Positions 44,136 through 54,724 of a stretch of DNA of 64,000 bases are shown one piece after another. The DNA is from Martinezella multihospitum (GTDB lineage Bacteria > Pseudomonadota > Alphaproteobacteria > Rhizobiales > Rhizobiaceae). The translations under genes were made by a program, and so were the position numbers. The first letter of the stretch is position 1, and every line of letters starts with the position of its first letter. The stretch is taken from contig NZ_FMAG01000001.1 in the NCBI RefSeq assembly GCF_900094585.1, forward strand, positions 944,530-1,008,529, read 5' to 3'. A model generated the notes under the pieces. It had not been told where the DNA came from. It saw only the letters and a program-made list of their open reading frames with translations, and searched no databases.

Positions 44136-44234
44136 AATGCAGGCTGACGTCTGAATGTCCGGATCGCTGCGATCTCGACGCTGGCGGAGCCTTGCCCGAA
44201 GGATGGTCCTTGCCTTGAAACTGGTAGGAATTCG

Positions 44235-45308
44235 GTGTCGACCGTTCTTCAGCTCAGCCAAGTCACCAAGTCCTATGGCGCGGCCGCCGCGCTCGACAGG
44301 ATAGACTTCTCTCTGCCCGACAATGCCTATATCTCGCTGCTTGGCCCTAGCGGTTCCGGCAAGACGACGCTTTTGCGCGTCATTGCCGGCTTCGAGGAGC
44401 CGGATGCCGGTTCGATCTTCTTCCACGGCAAACGGCTCGATGGCGTGGAGCCACATGATCGCGGCATCGGCTTCGTTTTTCAGAACTTCGCTCTGTTTCC
44501 GCATCTTTCCGTCGCCGAAAACGTCGCCTTCGGCCTGCGCAATCGCAAGGTCGACCCCGTAACGGATGCGCGCATCCTGGCAAGGAGGGTTCAGGACATG
44601 CTGTCGCTGGTCGGCCTCAAGGGATTTGACGATCGCGCCGTCACGCAGATTTCCGGCGGCCAGCGCCAGCGCGTCGCCTTGGCACGCACATTGGTGACCG
44701 AGCCGAAGATGGTGCTGCTGGACGAACCGCTTGGCGCGCTCGACGCCAATCTGCGTGGCCGTATGCGCAGCGAGCTGAAGATCATCCGCGAGCGCTGCGG
44801 CGTCACCTTCCTGCATGTCACCGGCAGTGAGAGCGAGGCCCTGGCGATGGGAGATCTGGTGCTTGTGCTTGATCGTGGCCGCATTGCCCAGGCCGCCGCT
44901 TCGGATGTCGTCTACAATAGTCCCGCAACGGCCTCGGTCGCCCGCTTTCTTAATTGCTACAACCTCTTTGCCGGTGATGTCGTCGAGGATGCTTTCGTCG
45001 GGCCGGCTGGTCGCTTTCCGCTGAACGGATCACCGAGGAAGGCGCCGCAGCCGGCCTATGCGATCCGCTACGATCGTGTTTCGATCCGCCCTCGCGATGC
45101 GGCGCTCTTAGATGACGAAGTGCGCATCGAGGCGGATTTCATCGCCAGCGAATATTCCGGCGCGGCGGTCAATTCCTTCTTCGCGCTCGATGGCGGCCAC
45201 GTTTTCGAAGTCGAATCCCATCTCAGTCACGCCAGCCCGCCGGCCTTTGTCGAAAAGGATCGTTATGCGCTCGTCTGGAAGAAGGAGGATGCCCTTGTTT
45301 TCGGTTGA
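44235..45308 (+). CDS. PotA-like ABC ATPase lacking the switch histidine
   Basis: The 357-residue ATPase has Walker A GPSGSGKTT (residues 37-45), Q-loop Gln83, signature ISGGQRQRV (139-147) and Walker B MVLLDEPLGALD (159-170), all normal. The H-loop, usually VTHDQ, reads VTGSESEAL, so the histidine is Gly197. That His is needed for efficient ATP hydrolysis in most ABC proteins. A C-terminal TOBE-like domain is present. The start is a GTG with AGGA six bases before it. It heads an operon that encodes a second, normal ATPase at 50030, so a heterodimer with one weak site is possible. Confidence 0.88.
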   Translation: MSTVLQLSQVTKSYGAAAALDRIDFSLPDNAYISLLGPSGSGKTTLLRVIAGFEEPDAGSIFFHGKRLDGVEPHDRGIGFVFQNFALFPHLSVAENVAFGLRNRKVDPVTDARILARRVQDMLSLVGLKGFDDRAVTQISGGQRQRVALARTLVTEPKMVLLDEPLGALDANLRGRMRSELKIIRERCGVTFLHVTGSESEALAMGDLVLVLDRGRIAQAAASDVVYNSPATASVARFLNCYNLFAGDVVEDAFVGPAGRFPLNGSPRKAPQPAYAIRYDRVSIRPRDAALLDDEVRIEADFIASEYSGAAVNSFFALDGGHVFEVESHLSHASPPAFVEKDRYALVWKKEDALVFG

Positions 45309-45356
45309 TGTGAGCCCTTCGAACCCTTCCACCGGACCCTCCAAGGAGAGCGAGAT

Positions 45357-46256
45357 ATGACCATGGTCGCGACAACAGAGGAAGCCGTGCAGGAAGGCGC
45401 AACCGTGCGCCGGAAATCGAACAAGACGCTCTGGCTCCTGGCGCCGGGCATGATCTGGATGGTCGCCTTCCTCGTCCTGCCGATCCTGATGATGGTCTAT
45501 GTGTCCTTCTGGACGCAGACGACCTTCAAGATCGAACCGACACTGACCTTGCAGAGCTGGATCACCTTCCTGACAAGCTCCACCTATCTCGGGGCGCTCT
45601 GGACGACGATCCGCATCTGGCTGCTCGTGCTGATCTCGACGCTCGTCGTCGGTTATCCCGCTGCGCTCTTTGTCGGGCTCCTCATCAAGAACAAGACGCT
45701 GCAGACCGTGCTGCTCGTTCTCTGCGTCATCCCCTTCTGGACCTCGTTCCTGATCCGCGTTCTCGCCTGGCGGCCGATGCTCGGCACCGAGGGCGCCATC
45801 AACATGATCCTGATGAAGCTCGGCATTGTGCAGCACCCCATAGAAGTGCTTCTCTTCTCGGAGTTGTCGGTGATCATCGGCATGACGCAGATCTACTGCG
45901 TCTTCATGGTCGGGCCGATCGCCTTCATGATGGGCCGCATCGACGCCTCGGTGATCGAGGCTGCCCAGGATCTTGGTGCGGGTTTCTGGCGCATCTTCCG
46001 CACGATCATCCTGCCGCTTTCCATGCCGGGTGTGGTGGTCGGCGCGATCTTCGTCTCCGTCATGGTTCTCGGCGAATTCGCAACGTCCGCTGCCCTGTCC
46101 GGCCGCAAGGTCAATCTGCTCGGCAATATCATCGTCACCCAGGTCGGTTCGCTGAAATGGGCCTTTGCCGCCGTCGCCGGCGTCATCCTGACCATCGTCA
46201 TGGGTGCTGTCGTCGCAGCCTTGCTTAAGGTCGTCGACCTTAGAAAGGAGCTCTAA
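45357..46256 (+). CDS. PotB-like ABC importer permease
   Basis: The 299-residue protein has six helices after a 20-residue cytosolic start. The EAA loop reads EAAQDLGAGFWRIFRTIILP (about residues 201-220). AAGGAGAG precedes the ATG. The next permease begins two bases after its stop. Confidence 0.92.
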   Translation: MTMVATTEEAVQEGATVRRKSNKTLWLLAPGMIWMVAFLVLPILMMVYVSFWTQTTFKIEPTLTLQSWITFLTSSTYLGALWTTIRIWLLVLISTLVVGYPAALFVGLLIKNKTLQTVLLVLCVIPFWTSFLIRVLAWRPMLGTEGAINMILMKLGIVQHPIEVLLFSELSVIIGMTQIYCVFMVGPIAFMMGRIDASVIEAAQDLGAGFWRIFRTIILPLSMPGVVVGAIFVSVMVLGEFATSAALSGRKVNLLGNIIVTQVGSLKWAFAAVAGVILTIVMGAVVAALLKVVDLRKEL

Positions 46257-46258
46257 TC

Positions 46259-47104
46259 ATGAATGCTGGCGGCATCAAGCTCGGCCTGGGCGTCTATACG
46301 ACCCTTTTCCTGATCTTCCTCTACGGACCGCTCGTCGTCCTGGCGATCCTGTCGTTCCAGACCGGACCGGAGGGCGGTCCGCAATTCCCGATCATCGAAT
46401 GGTCGACCTATTGGTATCGGCATCTCTTCGGCTTGACGCCGCCCTCGCGCATCGCGCCGCTGCCGATCGATCAGGCGCTGATCCGCTCGCTTTTTCTGGC
46501 GTTGATGACGATGGTCGTTTCGACCGTGCTCGGCGTCATGTCCGCCCAGGCCTTTCGCCGCAAGTTTCGCGGCTCGGGCCTCGCCTTCTATCTGATCGTT
46601 CTCGGCATGATGGTGCCGGGCGTGCTGGTCGGCCTCGGCATGGCGCTCGTAGCCAATGCCTTCGGCATCGACCGGCACTGGTGGAGCACGGCCTTCGTGC
46701 TGCACGTCGTCTACACCTTCCCCTTCGCCTTCCTCGTCATGCTTGCGATCTTCAACCGCTTCGATCCGAGCATGGAGGAGGCATCGTGGTCGCTCGGCGT
46801 CACGCCGGCGCGCACCTTCCGCAAGGTCACGTTCCCTCTGATCTTCCCGGGCGTGCTTTCGGCCATGTTGTTTGCCTTCACGCTCTCCTATGACGAGTTT
46901 TCGCGCACGCTGTTTGCCTCCGGCCGCGAACTGACCTTGCCGCTCGCCATCTACGGCACTTTCTCGGTCGAGGTGCATCCGAACGTCTTCGCCTTCGGCG
47001 TGCTGACGACGCTCTTCTCCTTCGCACTCCTCGGCACCTACGCCATCCTGATGGGTCTGTCGGTCCGCCGTGCCAAGCGCGTCCGCATTCAGGAGGACGC
47101 ATGA
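46259..47104 (+). CDS. PotC-like ABC importer permease
   Basis: The 281-residue protein has six helices (first: YTTLFLIFLYGPLVVLAILS) and an EAA loop in EEASWSLGVTPARTFRKVTF near residues 173-192. AGAAAGGAGCTC precedes it. Its end overlaps the first dehydrogenase gene by four bases, which ties the transporter to the enzymes. Confidence 0.92.
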   Translation: MNAGGIKLGLGVYTTLFLIFLYGPLVVLAILSFQTGPEGGPQFPIIEWSTYWYRHLFGLTPPSRIAPLPIDQALIRSLFLALMTMVVSTVLGVMSAQAFRRKFRGSGLAFYLIVLGMMVPGVLVGLGMALVANAFGIDRHWWSTAFVLHVVYTFPFAFLVMLAIFNRFDPSMEEASWSLGVTPARTFRKVTFPLIFPGVLSAMLFAFTLSYDEFSRTLFASGRELTLPLAIYGTFSVEVHPNVFAFGVLTTLFSFALLGTYAILMGLSVRRAKRVRIQEDA

Positions 47105-47844
47105 TGGTGAGTAAGCTTTCCGCCATTGTCACCGGCTCCGGCTCCGGCATCGGCCGCGCCATTGCGCTACGCCTTGCCGCAGACGGCTATGCGGTTCTGG
47201 TCAACGATCTCTCCGGGGAGCGCGCTCAGTTAGTTGCTTCCGATATCATCAAGGCGGGCGGTGCGGCGACCGCGATCGCCGGCGACGTCGCGCGGCCCGA
47301 GGACGTGGCGGCTATTTATGCCGCCGCCAAGACCTCGCACGGCGACGTCGCCCTTCTCGTCAACAATGCCGGCATCGCGCATCAGGCAGCTTTCGAAGAT
47401 CTTGAACTTGCGGATTTCGACCGGATGTTTGCGGTGCATGTGCGTGGCACCTTTCTCATGACCAAGGCCGTCATCCCGTCGATGCTGGCGCGTGGCGAGG
47501 GCGTGATCGTCAATGTCGCCTCCCAGCTCGGGCAGATCGGCGGCATTGAGCTCGTCCATTACTCCGGCGCCAAGGCGGCGATCATCGGCATGACCAAGGC
47601 GCTGGCCCGCGAAGTTTCGAACCGCGGGGTGCGGGTCAATGCCGTGGCGCCAGGGCCGATCAATACGCCGCTGGTGCTGGGTCTTTCCGAAGAATGGCGC
47701 GAACGCAAGAAACGTGAATTGCCGCTCGGCCGCTTCGGCGAGCCCGAGGAGGTCGCCGCGACCGTGGCGTTTCTGGCGTCACCGGCAGCGAGCCTTTTCG
47801 TCGGCCAGACGCTCGGTCCTAATTCCGGCGACGTGATGCTCTGA
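47101..47844 (+). CDS. Short-chain dehydrogenase/reductase (first of two)
   Basis: The 247-residue enzyme has the cofactor motif TGSGSGIG (residues 11-18), NNAG near 87-90, and the catalytic Ser and YSGAK (near 138 and 155). It is a classical NAD(P)-dependent SDR that oxidises an alcohol or reduces a ketone. Many relatives are called 3-oxoacyl-ACP reductase, but the operon context points to a catabolic substrate. It overlaps the permease gene (ATGA). Confidence 0.88.
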   Translation: MMVSKLSAIVTGSGSGIGRAIALRLAADGYAVLVNDLSGERAQLVASDIIKAGGAATAIAGDVARPEDVAAIYAAAKTSHGDVALLVNNAGIAHQAAFEDLELADFDRMFAVHVRGTFLMTKAVIPSMLARGEGVIVNVASQLGQIGGIELVHYSGAKAAIIGMTKALAREVSNRGVRVNAVAPGPINTPLVLGLSEEWRERKKRELPLGRFGEPEEVAATVAFLASPAASLFVGQTLGPNSGDVML

Positions 47845-47857
47845 AGGAGAAAAGCAG

Positions 47858-48625
47858 ATGGACAGTTTAGAGAAGCGAGTGGTCATCGTCACGGGCGCGG
47901 GTATCGGCATCGGTCAGGCGACCGCGAAAGCATTTGCCGCGCTCGGCGACCATGTTGTCGTCACTGACATCCTCGAAAAGGAAGGCGAGCAGACCGTCCG
48001 CGACATCCTTACCGCCGGCGGTTCGGCCGAATTCCATCTCTACGACGTCCGCTCGACGGATGCCGCGAACAAGCTCGTCGCCAGTATCGAGGCGCGTTTC
48101 GGCAAGATCGACGTCATCGTCGCCAACGCCGGCATAGCTCATCGAACGCCGCTCGGCGAACTTACCGACGACAAATGGGATCTGACCATGGATGTCGACC
48201 TGAAGGGCATCTTCAAGCTGGTGCGTGCCGCCGTACCGGGCATGCGTGCCCGCAAATCCGGAAGCATCGTCGCGCTCTCCTCGATCATGGGCGTCGCCTA
48301 CGGGTGGGATGAGCATGTCCATTATTCGGCAGCGAAATCCGGGGTCGTCGGACTGGTGCGCGGGCTTGCCGTCGAACTGGCGAAGGACGGCATCAGGGTT
48401 AATGGCATTGCGCCGGGCTATATCCGCACCGCGCAGCTTCTTTCGGAAGAGAATTCGCTCGGCCCCGCAGGCGCGGAGAAGGCAGCCGAGTTCATTCCGA
48501 TGGGCCGACTCGGCGAGCCGGAAGACATCGCCGACGTGATCTCATTCCTCGCGTCGAAGGGCGCGAGATACATGACCGGCCAGGTTCTGGTCGTGGATGG
48601 CGGCCTCCTTGTGGGGCGGTACTGA
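47858..48625 (+). CDS. Short-chain dehydrogenase/reductase (second of two)
   Basis: The 255-residue enzyme has TGAGIGIG (residues 12-19), NAGIAH near 87-92, Ser in ALSSIMG and YSAAK near 156-160. GAAGGAGAAAAGC precedes the ATG. It differs clearly from the first SDR and could catalyse a successive oxidation or act on another isomer. It lies between the first SDR and the binding-protein gene. Confidence 0.88.
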   Translation: MDSLEKRVVIVTGAGIGIGQATAKAFAALGDHVVVTDILEKEGEQTVRDILTAGGSAEFHLYDVRSTDAANKLVASIEARFGKIDVIVANAGIAHRTPLGELTDDKWDLTMDVDLKGIFKLVRAAVPGMRARKSGSIVALSSIMGVAYGWDEHVHYSAAKSGVVGLVRGLAVELAKDGIRVNGIAPGYIRTAQLLSEENSLGPAGAEKAAEFIPMGRLGEPEDIADVISFLASKGARYMTGQVLVVDGGLLVGRY

Positions 48626-48721
48626 TCGCCATCGTCCCGGCAACCGCTGGGCGAAGCGATAAGGCAATGAAACAGGCCCACCAAGGGCCAAGGGAACAGC
48701 AATCAGCACTGGAGAACAAAA

Positions 48722-49954
48722 ATGTCCAAAATGGAAATGAACAGACGCTCTCTGTTGAAGCATTCCGCCGGCGTCATGGCGCTCGCGATTGGTGGCGGCA
48801 CGCCGTTCCTCTCCTCGCGTGCGGCTTACGCGCAAGCCGCCGGTCTCGCCAAGGAGCAGCTGCGCACCATCGGCCTTTCGGTCACCGTTCAGGAGCGCAT
48901 CCTAGACGACTTCCGCAAGGCAAGCGGCGTTGGACAGACCTCGGGAACTGCAGCGACCTTTCCGGATGCGCAGACCAAAATCCTCTCCGGTTCCAAGGAT
49001 TATGATTGCTGGGAGATCATCGCCGAGCGGCTGCCCTCGATCGTCATGACCAACAATGTCGAGCCGATCCCGGCCGCCTCCCTGAAGAACTGGGCCAACA
49101 TCCGCGACACCTTCACCAAGCCTTCCGACAAGTGGGATCCGAAGCAGCAGATCGTCGGGCAGATCTGGGCCGATGAGGCCAAGACGACACTGAACATGGT
49201 GCCTGCCGTCTATAACTACGATTCCATCGGCTATAATCCCGATGTCCTGTCGGCTGAGGAAGCCAATACTTGGGCGGCCATCTTCGATCCGAAGTTCAAG
49301 GGCAAGTCTGGTCTCAATACCGATCCGTTGATCGCTTTCGGCCAGGCGATCATGGCGATGAACTCGCTGGGACTTTCGAACGTCAAGAACCCGGCCAACC
49401 CGACGACGGCCGAAATCGACGAGGCGGCAAAATTCCTCGTGTCGAAAAAGAAGGATGGGCAGTTCCGCGCTCTATGGGGCGATTTCGGCGAGCTGGTCAA
49501 CCTGATGGCATCAGGCGAGATGGTCGTCTGCGATGCCTGGCAGCCGGCCGTGATGGCCGTCAAGGCGCAGGGCAAGGCCTGCAAATACGCCGTGCCGAAG
49601 GAAGGCTATCGCGGCTGGGCGATCGGGCCTTCGATGATCGCTGGCACCTCCAACAAGGAAGCCGTCATCGCCTATGCCGACTATTGGCTTTCGGGCGAGC
49701 CCGGCATCACCGTTTCCGAACAGGGCTATTACTCGCCATCGACCAATATCCAGAAGGTCATGGCGCCGGATAAATATGCCTTCTGGTACGAGGGCAAGCC
49801 GTGGGTCGGCGCCTCCGAGCGTGGCATCAAGGAAGGCGATCTGCGCGATGGCGGCTCGCTGGCGGAGCGCGCCAAGAACGTCGCCTACTGGCACCAGTGG
49901 CCGGACGAATACGACCATCTCGTCCAGAAGTGGGATGAATTCCTCAATGCGTGA
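48722..49954 (+). CDS. PotD-like Tat-exported substrate-binding protein
   Basis: The 410-residue precursor has a twin-arginine signal (NRRSLLKHSAG near residues 7-17, cut near AYAQA). The mature part is a polyamine-type binding protein: MVPAVYNYDSIGYNPDVLSA, EMVVCDAWQPAVMAVKAQG and KEGYRGWAIGPSMIAG. GGAG lies ten bases before the ATG. It would feed the permeases at 45357 and 46259. Confidence 0.9.
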   Translation: MSKMEMNRRSLLKHSAGVMALAIGGGTPFLSSRAAYAQAAGLAKEQLRTIGLSVTVQERILDDFRKASGVGQTSGTAATFPDAQTKILSGSKDYDCWEIIAERLPSIVMTNNVEPIPAASLKNWANIRDTFTKPSDKWDPKQQIVGQIWADEAKTTLNMVPAVYNYDSIGYNPDVLSAEEANTWAAIFDPKFKGKSGLNTDPLIAFGQAIMAMNSLGLSNVKNPANPTTAEIDEAAKFLVSKKKDGQFRALWGDFGELVNLMASGEMVVCDAWQPAVMAVKAQGKACKYAVPKEGYRGWAIGPSMIAGTSNKEAVIAYADYWLSGEPGITVSEQGYYSPSTNIQKVMAPDKYAFWYEGKPWVGASERGIKEGDLRDGGSLAERAKNVAYWHQWPDEYDHLVQKWDEFLNA

Positions 49955-49985
49955 TGCGGCGTCAGCCACCCATGCTCGGCAATGC

Positions 49986-50008
49986 GGGGAGGCGATATCC
50001 GCCTCCTC
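49986..50008 (+). terminator. Hairpin between binding-protein and second ATPase genes
   Basis: GGAGGCG at 49988-49994 pairs with CGCCTCC at 50000-50006, and two more outer pairs are possible. The loop is five bases, with no T-run. As after the binding-protein gene at 31470, it probably helps set a higher level of binding protein. Confidence 0.55.
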
Positions 50009-50029
50009 CTCCACGCCCGGAGAACTCTC

Positions 50030-51133
<1,104 letters not shown>

Positions 51134-51165
51134 TCATAGAAAACGCAATTAAAGGAGGTCATCCC

Positions 51166-52047
51166 ATGGCAAAAGAAATCCTGTGCAGTTTTGGTGTCGA
51201 CGTCGATGCCGTCGCCGGCTGGCTCGGCTCTTACGGCGGGGAGGACTCGCCTGACGATATCTCGCGCGGCCTCTTTGCCGGCGAAGTCGGCAGTCCGCGC
51301 CTGGTGAAGTTGTTCGAGCGCTTCGGCATCAAGACGACATGGTTCATTCCCGGCCACTCGATCGAGACCTTCCCGGAGCAGATGCAGGCCGTGGCCGACG
51401 CCGGCCATGAAATCGGCATCCATGGCTATAGCCATGAAAACCCGATCGCCATGACGCGCGAGCAGGAAACCGAGATTCTCGATAAGTGCATCGAGCTCGT
51501 GACCAAGCTTTCCGGCAAACGCCCGACCGGCTATGTCGCGCCGTGGTGGGAATTCTCCAATGTGACGAACGAGCTGCTCCTGGAGCGCGGCATCAAGTAC
51601 GACCACTCGCTGATGCACAAGGACTTCACGCCCTATTATGTGCGTGTCGGCGACAGCTGGACGAAGATCGACTATTCCCGCAAGCCGTCAGATTGGATGG
51701 TGCCGTTGAAGCGCGGCCAGGAAACCGATCTGATCGAAATCCCGGCCTCGTGGTATCTCGATGACCTCCCGCCGATGATGTTCATCAAGAAAGCCCCGAA
51801 CAGCCACGGCTTCGTCAATCCGCATGATATCGAGCAGATGTGGCGCGATCAGTTCGATTGGGTCTATCGCGAGATGGATTATGCGGTCTTCCCGATCACC
51901 ATCCATCCCGATGTCGCCGGCCGGCCGCAGGTGCTGATGATGCTCGAGCGGCTCTACGCACATATGATCAAGCATCCCGGCGTCAAGTTCGTGACGATGA
52001 ATGAGATTGCCGACGATTTCGCCGCCCGCTTTCCGCGCAAGAAATAG
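51166..52047 (+). CDS. Polysaccharide-deacetylase-fold hydrolase, probable cyclic imide hydrolase
   Basis: The 293-residue protein has the NodB-type metal site: an Asp pair in [11 protein letters not shown] (residues 9-19) and HGYSHEN near 86-92. [14 protein letters not shown] and [10 protein letters not shown] are further motifs. It has no signal peptide, so it acts in the cytosol, unlike real peptidoglycan deacetylases. From memory, a 293-residue imidase of Pseudomonas putida belongs to this family and opens succinimide- and maleimide-type rings with zinc. The amidase encoded downstream could then cleave the half-amide formed. AAAGGAGGTC precedes the ATG. Alternative: an allantoinase (PuuE-like). 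Confidence 0.8.
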   Translation: MAKEILCSFGVDVDAVAGWLGSYGGEDSPDDISRGLFAGEVGSPRLVKLFERFGIKTTWFIPGHSIETFPEQMQAVADAGHEIGIHGYSHENPIAMTREQETEILDKCIELVTKLSGKRPTGYVAPWWEFSNVTNELLLERGIKYDHSLMHKDFTPYYVRVGDSWTKIDYSRKPSDWMVPLKRGQETDLIEIPASWYLDDLPPMMFIKKAPNSHGFVNPHDIEQMWRDQFDWVYREMDYAVFPITIHPDVAGRPQVLMMLERLYAHMIKHPGVKFVTMNEIADDFAARFPRKK

Positions 52048-52098
52048 CCGGCTAGGCTGAAAGACCGAGAGCATCAATTCTGAAGGAGGTGGATCGTC

Positions 52099-52431
52099 AT
52101 GTGTTCACTGTGCGGCGTGCTCGGCGGCAACGAGCACTGGACGGATGCCGCGGCACGTCCAGGCGTGTTCACGCGCAATCACGCCAGCTTTGATCGGCGG
52201 CGTGAGCGGGCCGAGCGCGTGCGTGCCGCCAACGAGATGCTCTCGGGTTTCGGCCTTGTCCTTTCCGACTGGCAGGGCGCATCCTTCGTGCTGTCGACGA
52301 AAACGGGCAGGAGCGAGATCATCGAGGATCTCGGTCATCTTTGGCCGGCGGCCGAAAGGCTCGTCGGCCGGCCCTGTGATCCCTTCGATATCACCTTCAT
52401 CGCGAAAATGGAGGCGCGGCATGGCGATTGA
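52099..52431 (+). CDS. Small conserved-looking cysteine protein next to CobW
   Basis: The 110-residue protein begins MCSLCGVLGGNEHW, a CxxC followed by a His, which could bind zinc. The rest is mixed helix and strand, with no membrane helix. A perfect GAAGGAGGTGG stands before the ATG. It overlaps the CobW gene by eleven bases, so the two probably act together, for instance in metal transfer to the imidase-like hydrolase. I do not recognise a named family. Confidence 0.7.
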   Translation: MCSLCGVLGGNEHWTDAAARPGVFTRNHASFDRRRERAERVRAANEMLSGFGLVLSDWQGASFVLSTKTGRSEIIEDLGHLWPAAERLVGRPCDPFDITFIAKMEARHGD

Positions 52432-53473
52432 GGAAAGCGGCTTTCTGCCGATCAACCTGCTGACGGGCTTTCTCGGCTCCGGCAAGACGACGCTGCTCAA
52501 GCGCATCCTGGCCGATACGGCCTTTGCCGATACCGCCGTGCTCATCAACGAATTCGGCGAGATCGGGCTGGATCACGATCTCGTTGAAAGCGTCGATGGC
52601 GAGATGGTGTTGCTGCGCTCCGGCTGCGTTTGCTGCACGGTGCGCGGCGAACTTGCCGCAGCACTCAAGGAACTCTACTCCCGCCGCGAGCGCGGGCTGC
52701 TGCCGCCATTCCGGCGGGTCATCATCGAAAGCACCGGGCTTGCCGATCCTTTCCCTGTGCTCTCGACCATCAAGGCCGATCCGGTCCTTCGCCATCACTT
52801 CTGCGCCGGCAACGTGATCACGACCGTCGATGCCGTGAACGGGCTTTGCCAGCTCGACACCTATATCGAATCCAACAGGCAGGCAGCGGTCGCGGACCGG
52901 TTGATCGTCACCAAGACCGATCTTCAGGGGGACTTTGATGGAGGGGATCTTCAGGTTCGCCTTCGTGCACTCAATCCCGATGCCCCGATCCTGATGGCCG
53001 CTGACCCGGATCTTGATCTCTCCTCGCTGGTCGCCATTCAGAGCGCTGCGTCACCGAGCAGCGGCCTATCGCAGAGCGGCTTCTATTGCGAGGAGCCGGT
53101 GCAGCTCGTCTCATCGGATGGTGCACCGCATAAGGCAGCCATTTCGTCGATTTCGCTCAGCATCGACAGGCCTGTCGACTGGACGGCTTTCGGGCTCTGG
53201 CTGACCATGCTGCTCAACCGGCATGGGGAGCGCGTGCTGCGCGTGAAAGGCATCCTCAATCTCAGCGGCGAAGAGCGGCCGGTAGCCGTCCATGGCGTCC
53301 AGCATCTCGTACACACGCCAGTGCATATGGATAGCTGGCCTTCGGAAGATCGCAGCTCGCGGCTGGTCTTCATTCTGGATGGGCTCGACGGCGCGCTATT
53401 GAAACGGTCCTTCGAAGCCTTCACACTGGCGCATGTGCCTGCAGCGTCTTACCCGATCGCTGCTGCGCGATGA
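52421..53473 (+). CDS. CobW/COG0523-family GTPase metallochaperone
   Basis: The 350-residue protein has a GTPase domain with Walker A GFLGSGKTT (about residues 16-24), the switch GEIG, the metal-binding GCVCCTV near 68-74, ESTGLADP near 107-114 and TKTD for guanine recognition near 165-168. A CobW C-terminal domain follows. Such proteins insert zinc or other metals into enzymes using GTP. It is overlapped by the small Cys protein gene and lies between the metal-dependent hydrolase and the amidase genes. Confidence 0.9.
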   Translation: MAIEESGFLPINLLTGFLGSGKTTLLKRILADTAFADTAVLINEFGEIGLDHDLVESVDGEMVLLRSGCVCCTVRGELAAALKELYSRRERGLLPPFRRVIIESTGLADPFPVLSTIKADPVLRHHFCAGNVITTVDAVNGLCQLDTYIESNRQAAVADRLIVTKTDLQGDFDGGDLQVRLRALNPDAPILMAADPDLDLSSLVAIQSAASPSSGLSQSGFYCEEPVQLVSSDGAPHKAAISSISLSIDRPVDWTAFGLWLTMLLNRHGERVLRVKGILNLSGEERPVAVHGVQHLVHTPVHMDSWPSEDRSSRLVFILDGLDGALLKRSFEAFTLAHVPAASYPIAAAR

Positions 53474-53489
53474 GACAACCGGTATCTCC

Positions 53490-54707
53490 ATGAACAAGCA
53501 TGAATCCGTCGCCAAAAGCATGTCCGCTCCCGCCTTGCATCTGAAGGGCCGGCCGCGCCTGCGCATTCTCGGCACGGCAATCTCGCTGCTGGAGGAACTG
53601 CGCCTGCGCGCGCAGGACGATCTCGGTATCGATGTCACCTTCGACAACAACGACTTCCTGACGACGCAGTATAAAGCGGCCCGTGAGCCGGAAACCTACG
53701 ATATCTACGACCAGTGCTTCCATAATCTCGATATCGTCTGGCACTGGCGTGCGATCCAGCCTGTTGACACCCAGCGCATCGTGCTCTGGGATGAGGTCAA
53801 CGATCTCACAAAGACCGGCCATATCGGCCCCAACCCGCGAATGGGGCTTGGCGACGTGCCGGCGAAGAAGCTCTTCGTGCAGCCGAACCTCGCCTTGGGC
53901 GATACGCCGTCGCGCTTCATCTCGATGCTGCCGACGACGCATAATTTCGACAGTTTCGCCTATCGGACGGATCTGGCCCCGAATGGCGTCGGCATGCATT
54001 CCTGGGGTGCGCTTTTCGACGAGCGCTGGGCGGGAAGAGTGGCGTTGGTGGACGAGCCCGCCATCGGCATTTTCGATGCGGCGCTCGCGGCACAGGCCGC
54101 CGGTCTCATGTCCTTCAACGATATCGGCAACATGTCCATTCAGGAGATCGACCAGCTGATCGATCTCCTTGAGGAGCGCAAGAAGGCCGGCTTTTTCCGG
54201 GATTTCTGGAAGACCGCCGAAGATGCGGCGCAACTGATGATGGCAGGCGAAACCAGCGTCCAGAGCATGTGGTCGCCCGGCATCGGCATTCTGAATTCCA
54301 GGGGCTCCCCCGTCGAGCAGGCCGTGCCGGCGGAAGGTTATCGCGCCTGGCATGGTGGCCTATGCCTTTCGAAGCACTTGAGCGGCCGCCTGCTCGATGT
54401 CGCCTATGACTATCTGAACTGGTGGATATCGGGCTGGCCCGGTGCTGTCGTTGCGAGGCAGGGCTATTACATTTCGACGCCGCAGCGCTCGCGCCAGTTC
54501 ATGACACAGGCCGAATGGGATTACTGGTACGAAGGTGCCGCCGCAACCGAGGATCTGCCCGGCCCGGATGGGCAGATGCGGATCAGGAAAGGATCGGTGC
54601 GTAGCGGCGGATCATATTGGCAGCGCGCCAATTGCATTGCCGTCTGGAATACGACAATGGATGAGCACAATTATCTCGTGCGCCGCTGGATGCAGCTGGT
54701 CGGCTGA
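53490..54707 (+). CDS. PotD-like binding protein homologue without signal peptide
   Basis: The 405-residue protein resembles the polyamine-type binding protein at 48722 (for example PAEGYRAWHGGLCLSK and MAGETSVQSMWSPGIGI). The N-terminus, MNKHESVAKSMSAPALHLKG, has neither a Sec nor a Tat signal, and a longer start at 53433 adds none. It may act in the cytosol as a sensor, carrier or enzyme accessory, or the export signal may be unusual. It lies sixteen bases after cobW and eighteen before the amidase gene, so it is an integral part of the operon. Confidence 0.82.
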   Translation: MNKHESVAKSMSAPALHLKGRPRLRILGTAISLLEELRLRAQDDLGIDVTFDNNDFLTTQYKAAREPETYDIYDQCFHNLDIVWHWRAIQPVDTQRIVLWDEVNDLTKTGHIGPNPRMGLGDVPAKKLFVQPNLALGDTPSRFISMLPTTHNFDSFAYRTDLAPNGVGMHSWGALFDERWAGRVALVDEPAIGIFDAALAAQAAGLMSFNDIGNMSIQEIDQLIDLLEERKKAGFFRDFWKTAEDAAQLMMAGETSVQSMWSPGIGILNSRGSPVEQAVPAEGYRAWHGGLCLSKHLSGRLLDVAYDYLNWWISGWPGAVVARQGYYISTPQRSRQFMTQAEWDYWYEGAAATEDLPGPDGQMRIRKGSVRSGGSYWQRANCIAVWNTTMDEHNYLVRRWMQLVG

Positions 54708-54724
54708 AGAGGAGAGCAGGGCCT

